9,366 bases of DNA from Clostridiales bacterium. GTDB lineage: Bacteria; Bacillota; Clostridia; Oscillospirales; Oscillospiraceae. The position numbers were made by a program, and so were the translations under genes. Below, piece after piece: positions 6,632-9,366 of the stretch. Location: NCBI GenBank assembly GCA_020861055.1, contig JAJBTD010000034.1:1-9366 (forward strand), in the 5' to 3' direction. The notes under the pieces are model-generated. The model was not told the DNA's origin. It searched no databases and worked only from the letters and a program-made list of their open reading frames with translations. The number at the start of each line of letters is the position of its first letter. Position 1 is the first letter of the stretch.

Positions 6632-7606
6632 ATGAACGAACTATTGCTCAACCTGTTCTATGTGCTGGTGTTTCCCGGTCTTCTGTTCTGTATTCTCATG
6701 GGTGTCCTCCTGGCCGGTCTGGACCGGGTATGGGTTGCACGGATGCAGCGCCGGGTGGGCCCTCCCCTGCTCCAGCCCTGGTATGACTTTCTGAAATGCT
6801 GCGGCAAGGAAACCATCGTCCCCCGGCACGCCAAAAAGGCAGTCTACTTCGCCGCCCCGGTGATCGGCTTTGTGGCCCTGATGACCATTTCCCTGTTTCT
6901 CCCGGTAGTTAAGGGGAGAGCCGCCTTCTCCGGCACCGCCGACCTGGTGGTCATTCTCTACCTGCTCACCCTGGTCAGCGTGTGCATGATGGTGGGCGCC
7001 TCCGCTACTGGCTCCCCCTTTGCCGGGGTGGGCCTGAGCCGGGAGATGGTGGCCATGATCTCCTATGAACTGCCCTTTGTCCTGGTCATTTTAGCGGTCA
7101 GTCGGGTGACATTGTCCACCGACGCTGTGACCGGACTGCCCCTGACCTTCTCCCTCCAGGCCATTATGGAATATCAGGAGGCCAACGGCCCCCTCATCAC
7201 CCACTGGAGCCTCATCCCCGCCGCCATCGCCATGCTGTTCGTCATCCCCTGCGAGGTAGGGATGCACCCCTTCGACGTGTCCGAGGCGGAGACGGAGATC
7301 TGCGAGGGTACCCTGGCGGAGTACAGCGGACCTCCCCTGGCGGTTTACAAGCTGACTCACATGGTCAAAATGTACATTATGACTGCCCTGTTCTGTGTTC
7401 TCTTTCTGGGCGGACTGAGCACCGGTATTCTCTTTTTCGACGTGGTGATTTTTATTCTGGTCTGCGCCCTGCTGACCTTTATCACCATGAGCCTGCCCCA
7501 TGCGGTCTGCGCCCGGTTCAAGACGGAACAGGTATTCAAATTCTACTGGACCGTGGTGGCCGGTTTCGCCGCCGTCAGCCTGATCCTGGTCTGGCTGGGG
7601 CTTTGA
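6632..7606 (+). CDS. mbhM: NuoH/ND1-like membrane anchor subunit, MbhM
   Basis: A 324-residue integral membrane protein with about eight helices. It links the hydrophilic catalytic arm (MbhJ, MbhL, MbhN) to the antiporter arm and carries the charged axis between them. Family motifs are ARMQRRVGPP (36-45), REMVAMISYELP (137-148), the acidic loop PFDVSEAETEICEG (213-226) and RFKTEQVFKFYW (295-306). The Arg- and Glu-rich sites match those of NuoH, EchB and MbhM; in hydrogenases of this type no quinone is reduced. AAAGGAGG at 6615-6622 overlaps the mbhH stop and is 9 bases before the ATG. The 15-base gap from mbhH is the largest in the window and separates the antiporter block from this coupling module. 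Confidence 0.95.
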   Translation: MNELLLNLFYVLVFPGLLFCILMGVLLAGLDRVWVARMQRRVGPPLLQPWYDFLKCCGKETIVPRHAKKAVYFAAPVIGFVALMTISLFLPVVKGRAAFSGTADLVVILYLLTLVSVCMMVGASATGSPFAGVGLSREMVAMISYELPFVLVILAVSRVTLSTDAVTGLPLTFSLQAIMEYQEANGPLITHWSLIPAAIAMLFVIPCEVGMHPFDVSEAETEICEGTLAEYSGPPLAVYKLTHMVKMYIMTALFCVLFLGGLSTGILFFDVVIFILVCALLTFITMSLPHAVCARFKTEQVFKFYWTVVAGFAAVSLILVWLGL

Positions 7607-7618
7607 GGAGGGGTATCT

Positions 7619-8065
7619 ATGTTTGAAAAACTGATTGACAACAGTATGGAAAAAAGCCCCTGGATCTTCCATATTAACGCTGGCTCCTGCAACGGCTGTG
7701 ACATCGAGCTGGTCAGCGTGCTGACCCCCCGGTATGACGCCGAGCGGCTGGGCTTCAAACTCACCGGTACCCCCCGCCAGGCGGACATCGTGGTAGTCAG
7801 CGGCCCCATCACCGTCCAGACCCGTGACCGGCTGGTCCGCACTCTGGCCCAAGTCCCGGAGCCCCGGGTGGTGGTGAGCCTCGGCTCCTGCCCCCGCTCC
7901 GGCAACGTATTCAAGGGCAGCTACGCCATCGACGGCCCCCTGGAGAAATATACCCATGTGGACGTCTCCGTGGGCGGCTGCACTCCCAAGCCGGAGGCTA
8001 TCATGGCTGCCCTGGTCCAGGCCGCCCAGATTTTGGCGGAAAAGAGAAAGGAGATGCGCAAGTAA
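7619..8065 (+). CDS. mbhJ: Hydrogenase small subunit (NuoB/EchC-like), MbhJ
   Basis: Electron-transfer subunit of 148 residues carrying the [4Fe-4S] cluster next to the Ni-Fe site. The four ligands are C24 and C27 in AGSCNGCDIE, C91 in LGSCPRSGN and C121 in GGCTPKPEA, which is the complete NuoB/EchC/MbhJ pattern. The GSCNGCDIE form is typical of energy-converting hydrogenases. There is no Tat signal peptide and there are no extra clusters, so it is cytoplasmic and not the small subunit of an uptake hydrogenase. The start at 7619 follows GAGGAGGGG at 7605-7613, which overlaps the mbhM stop. The stop shares one base with the mbhN start. In Pyrococcus-type operons mbhJ precedes K and L; here it follows mbhM. 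Confidence 0.96.
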   Translation: MFEKLIDNSMEKSPWIFHINAGSCNGCDIELVSVLTPRYDAERLGFKLTGTPRQADIVVVSGPITVQTRDRLVRTLAQVPEPRVVVSLGSCPRSGNVFKGSYAIDGPLEKYTHVDVSVGGCTPKPEAIMAALVQAAQILAEKRKEMRK

Positions 8066-8556
8066 TGCTTCCCTATCTCACCAAGGCGGTATCCAACCTG
8101 TTCCACAAGCCCAGCACGGAGCAATTCCCTACCGGGGACCCGCCCAAGGCCGCCGAGGGCTATCGGGGCCGTCTCAGCTATGACCCGGAAAAGTGCGTCA
8201 ACTGCGGCATGTGCATCCGAGTCTGCGCCCCCCAGTGCATGGAGCGCACCATTGAGAAGCTGGAAAACGGCGACCAGAAAATCACCTTCACCTTCGATAT
8301 GACCAGCTGCACCTTCTGCTCCATGTGCGCTGATTTCTGCGCCCGCCACGCCATCACCCTCACCGACGACTATATGATCGTGGGGACCAAGCCGGAGGAC
8401 TTTCTGGTGACCGGCTCCTTTGTCAAAAAGGCGCCGCCTCCCAAGCCCAAGCTGACTCCGGAGCAGATCGCTGAGATGAAGGCCAAGGCGGAGGCGGCCA
8501 AGAAAGCAAAGGCGGAAGCTGCCGCCAAAGCTGCCGCAGCAGCTGACAATGGCTGA
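8065..8556 (+). CDS. mbhN: Two-[4Fe-4S] ferredoxin-like subunit (NuoI/EchF-like), MbhN
   Basis: A 163-residue electron-input subunit that should accept electrons from reduced ferredoxin and pass them to MbhJ. Two clusters are complete: C44xxC47xxC50xxxC54 and C82xxC85xxC88xxxC92, with one additional Cys at 58. The N-terminal 40 residues are amphipathic and likely contact the membrane-bound MbhM. The end is unusual: after a Pro/Lys stretch (KKAPPPKPKL, 121-130) comes a roughly 30-residue Lys/Glu/Ala helix-forming tail (131-163). The start overlaps the mbhJ stop by one base (TAATG), with AAAGGAG at 8047-8053, and the stop overlaps hypF by 8 bases. A free polyferredoxin is less likely given the operon. 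Confidence 0.94.
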   Translation: MLPYLTKAVSNLFHKPSTEQFPTGDPPKAAEGYRGRLSYDPEKCVNCGMCIRVCAPQCMERTIEKLENGDQKITFTFDMTSCTFCSMCADFCARHAITLTDDYMIVGTKPEDFLVTGSFVKKAPPPKPKLTPEQIAEMKAKAEAAKKAKAEAAAKAAAAADNG

Positions 8557-9366
8557 GCGCTCCCGCATCCATTTTGAGATTGAAGGCATCGTCCAAGGAG
8601 TGGGCTTTCGCCCCTTCCTCCATCGTTTGGCTCTGAAATGCAGCCTCTCCGGCTGGTGCCGGAACACCGTCTTTGGCGTGGAACTAGAGGTCGAGGGCAC
8701 CGGGGAAGCGCTCTCCAGGTTTCGAGTCGGGCTGCGGGAGGAGCTGCCTCCCCTGGCCCGGATCGACGCCCTCCGGGAGACCCCCTGCCCTTCCCTTCTG
8801 GGAGAGGACGGCTTTCATATCCGGGAGAGCCGCCGGGAGGGACATCCGGATGCCCTCGTCAGCCCGGATATCGCCACCTGCCCGGACTGTCTCCGGGAGC
8901 TTCAGGACCCAAAGGACCGGCGGTATCGTTATTCCTTTCTCAACTGCACCAACTGCGGTCCACGGTTCACCATCGTCCGGGAGCTGCCCTATGACCGCCG
9001 GGCCACCTCGATGGCCAGATTTCCCATGTGCTCAGGTTGTGAGACGGAGTATCAGGACATCCGCAGCCGCCGATATCACGCCCAGCCGAACTGCTGCCCG
9101 GACTGCGGCCCTACGTTGACCTTTTCTCTGCCAGGGGGAGCTCCTTCCACAGACGACCCCATCGGGCAGGCGTCAGCTCTGCTCCGGGATGGGAAAATCG
9201 TTGCCGTCAAGGGATTAGGAGGTTTTCACCTGGCCTGTCGGTGTGACCTGCCGGAGACGGTAGCTGAGCTGCGCCGACGGAAACGGCGGGATGAACGTCC
9301 CTTTGCCCTTATGTGCCGGGATGTAGCGGCGGCGGAACAGATCTGTCATGTCTCCCCCCAGGAGGC
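8549..9366 (+). CDS. hypF: HypF, carbamoyltransferase for NiFe cyanide-ligand synthesis, 3' end missing
   Basis: HypF uses carbamoyl phosphate and ATP to form carbamoyl adenylate and transfers the carbamoyl group to HypE, the source of the two CN ligands on iron. The frame stays open from ATG 8549 to the window edge (272 residues of a usual 750 or so). The acylphosphatase domain has GIVQGVGFRPF (13-23) with catalytic Arg21 and Asn39. Two zinc fingers follow the CxxC-x18-CxxC pattern (C111, C114, C133, C136; and C161, C164, C183, C186, with an extra Cys182). The YrdC-like domain begins near 205 with GKIVAVKGLGGFHLAC (215-230). The start lies inside mbhN (8-base overlap), and no Shine-Dalgarno sequence precedes it, so translation is probably coupled. 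The Kae1-like C-terminal domain is off the window. Confidence 0.96.
   Translation, partial: MAERSRIHFEIEGIVQGVGFRPFLHRLALKCSLSGWCRNTVFGVELEVEGTGEALSRFRVGLREELPPLARIDALRETPCPSLLGEDGFHIRESRREGHPDALVSPDIATCPDCLRELQDPKDRRYRYSFLNCTNCGPRFTIVRELPYDRRATSMARFPMCSGCETEYQDIRSRRYHAQPNCCPDCGPTLTFSLPGGAPSTDDPIGQASALLRDGKIVAVKGLGGFHLACRCDLPETVAELRRRKRRDERPFALMCRDVAAAEQICHVSPQE

Noticed and set aside
7091..8700. Minus-strand open frames of 288 and 259 codons opposite mbhM, mbhJ, mbhN and hypF
   Set aside because: They are antisense to genes with complete cluster-binding motifs, have low-complexity translations and no family resemblance.
8638..9119. Two plus-strand open frames of 118 and 89 codons near the right end
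   Set aside because: They are out of frame with hypF, which is continuous from 8549 to the edge with acylphosphatase, zinc-finger and YrdC motifs in order.

Overview
The window reads as one uninterrupted plus-strand operon for a membrane-bound, Mrp-linked group 4 [NiFe] hydrogenase (Mbh type). Both ends are cut: the left end starts inside the catalytic large subunit and the right end stops inside hypF. GC-rich wobble positions, near-consensus AAGGAGG ribosome binding sites and this enzyme type suggest an anaerobic, GC-rich Firmicute, perhaps a gut Oscillospiraceae-like clostridium. That assignment is an inference, because no taxonomic marker gene is present.

Layout, left to right: large subunit mbhL (partial, 1-1040); nickel-insertion proteins hypA (1042-1383) and hypB (1390-2064); a seven-gene Mrp-type cation antiporter block, mbhA-mbhB-mbhC-mbhD-mbhE-mbhF-mbhG (2067-4685, MrpE/F/G/A-C-terminus/MbhE/B/C-like); the large antiporter-like subunit mbhH (4685-6616, MrpD-like); the NuoH-like anchor mbhM (6632-7606); the small NuoB-like [4Fe-4S] subunit mbhJ (7619-8065); the two-cluster ferredoxin-like mbhN (8065-8556); and hypF (8549 to the edge). 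No gap exceeds 15 bases. I see no internal promoter, terminator, RNA gene, repeat array or mobile element.

Working model, from family knowledge: reduced ferredoxin passes electrons to MbhN, then through the MbhJ cluster to the Ni-Fe site in MbhL, where protons become H2. MbhM joins this arm to the membrane, and the MbhA-H antiporter part couples turnover to Na+/H+ movement. HypA and HypB deliver nickel, and HypF starts synthesis of the cyanide ligands of the iron. The reverse direction (H2-driven ferredoxin reduction) is also possible.

The main points of interest are the gene order, with hypAB wedged between the catalytic large subunit and the antiporter block; the absence of a separate mbhI alongside a C-terminally extended MbhH; a large subunit that stops right after its last Ni ligand and so needs no C-terminal protease; and a translation pattern in which structural genes have strong ribosome binding sites (several encoded as a Lys-Glu-Asp tail of the preceding protein) while all three hyp genes lack a well-placed one.
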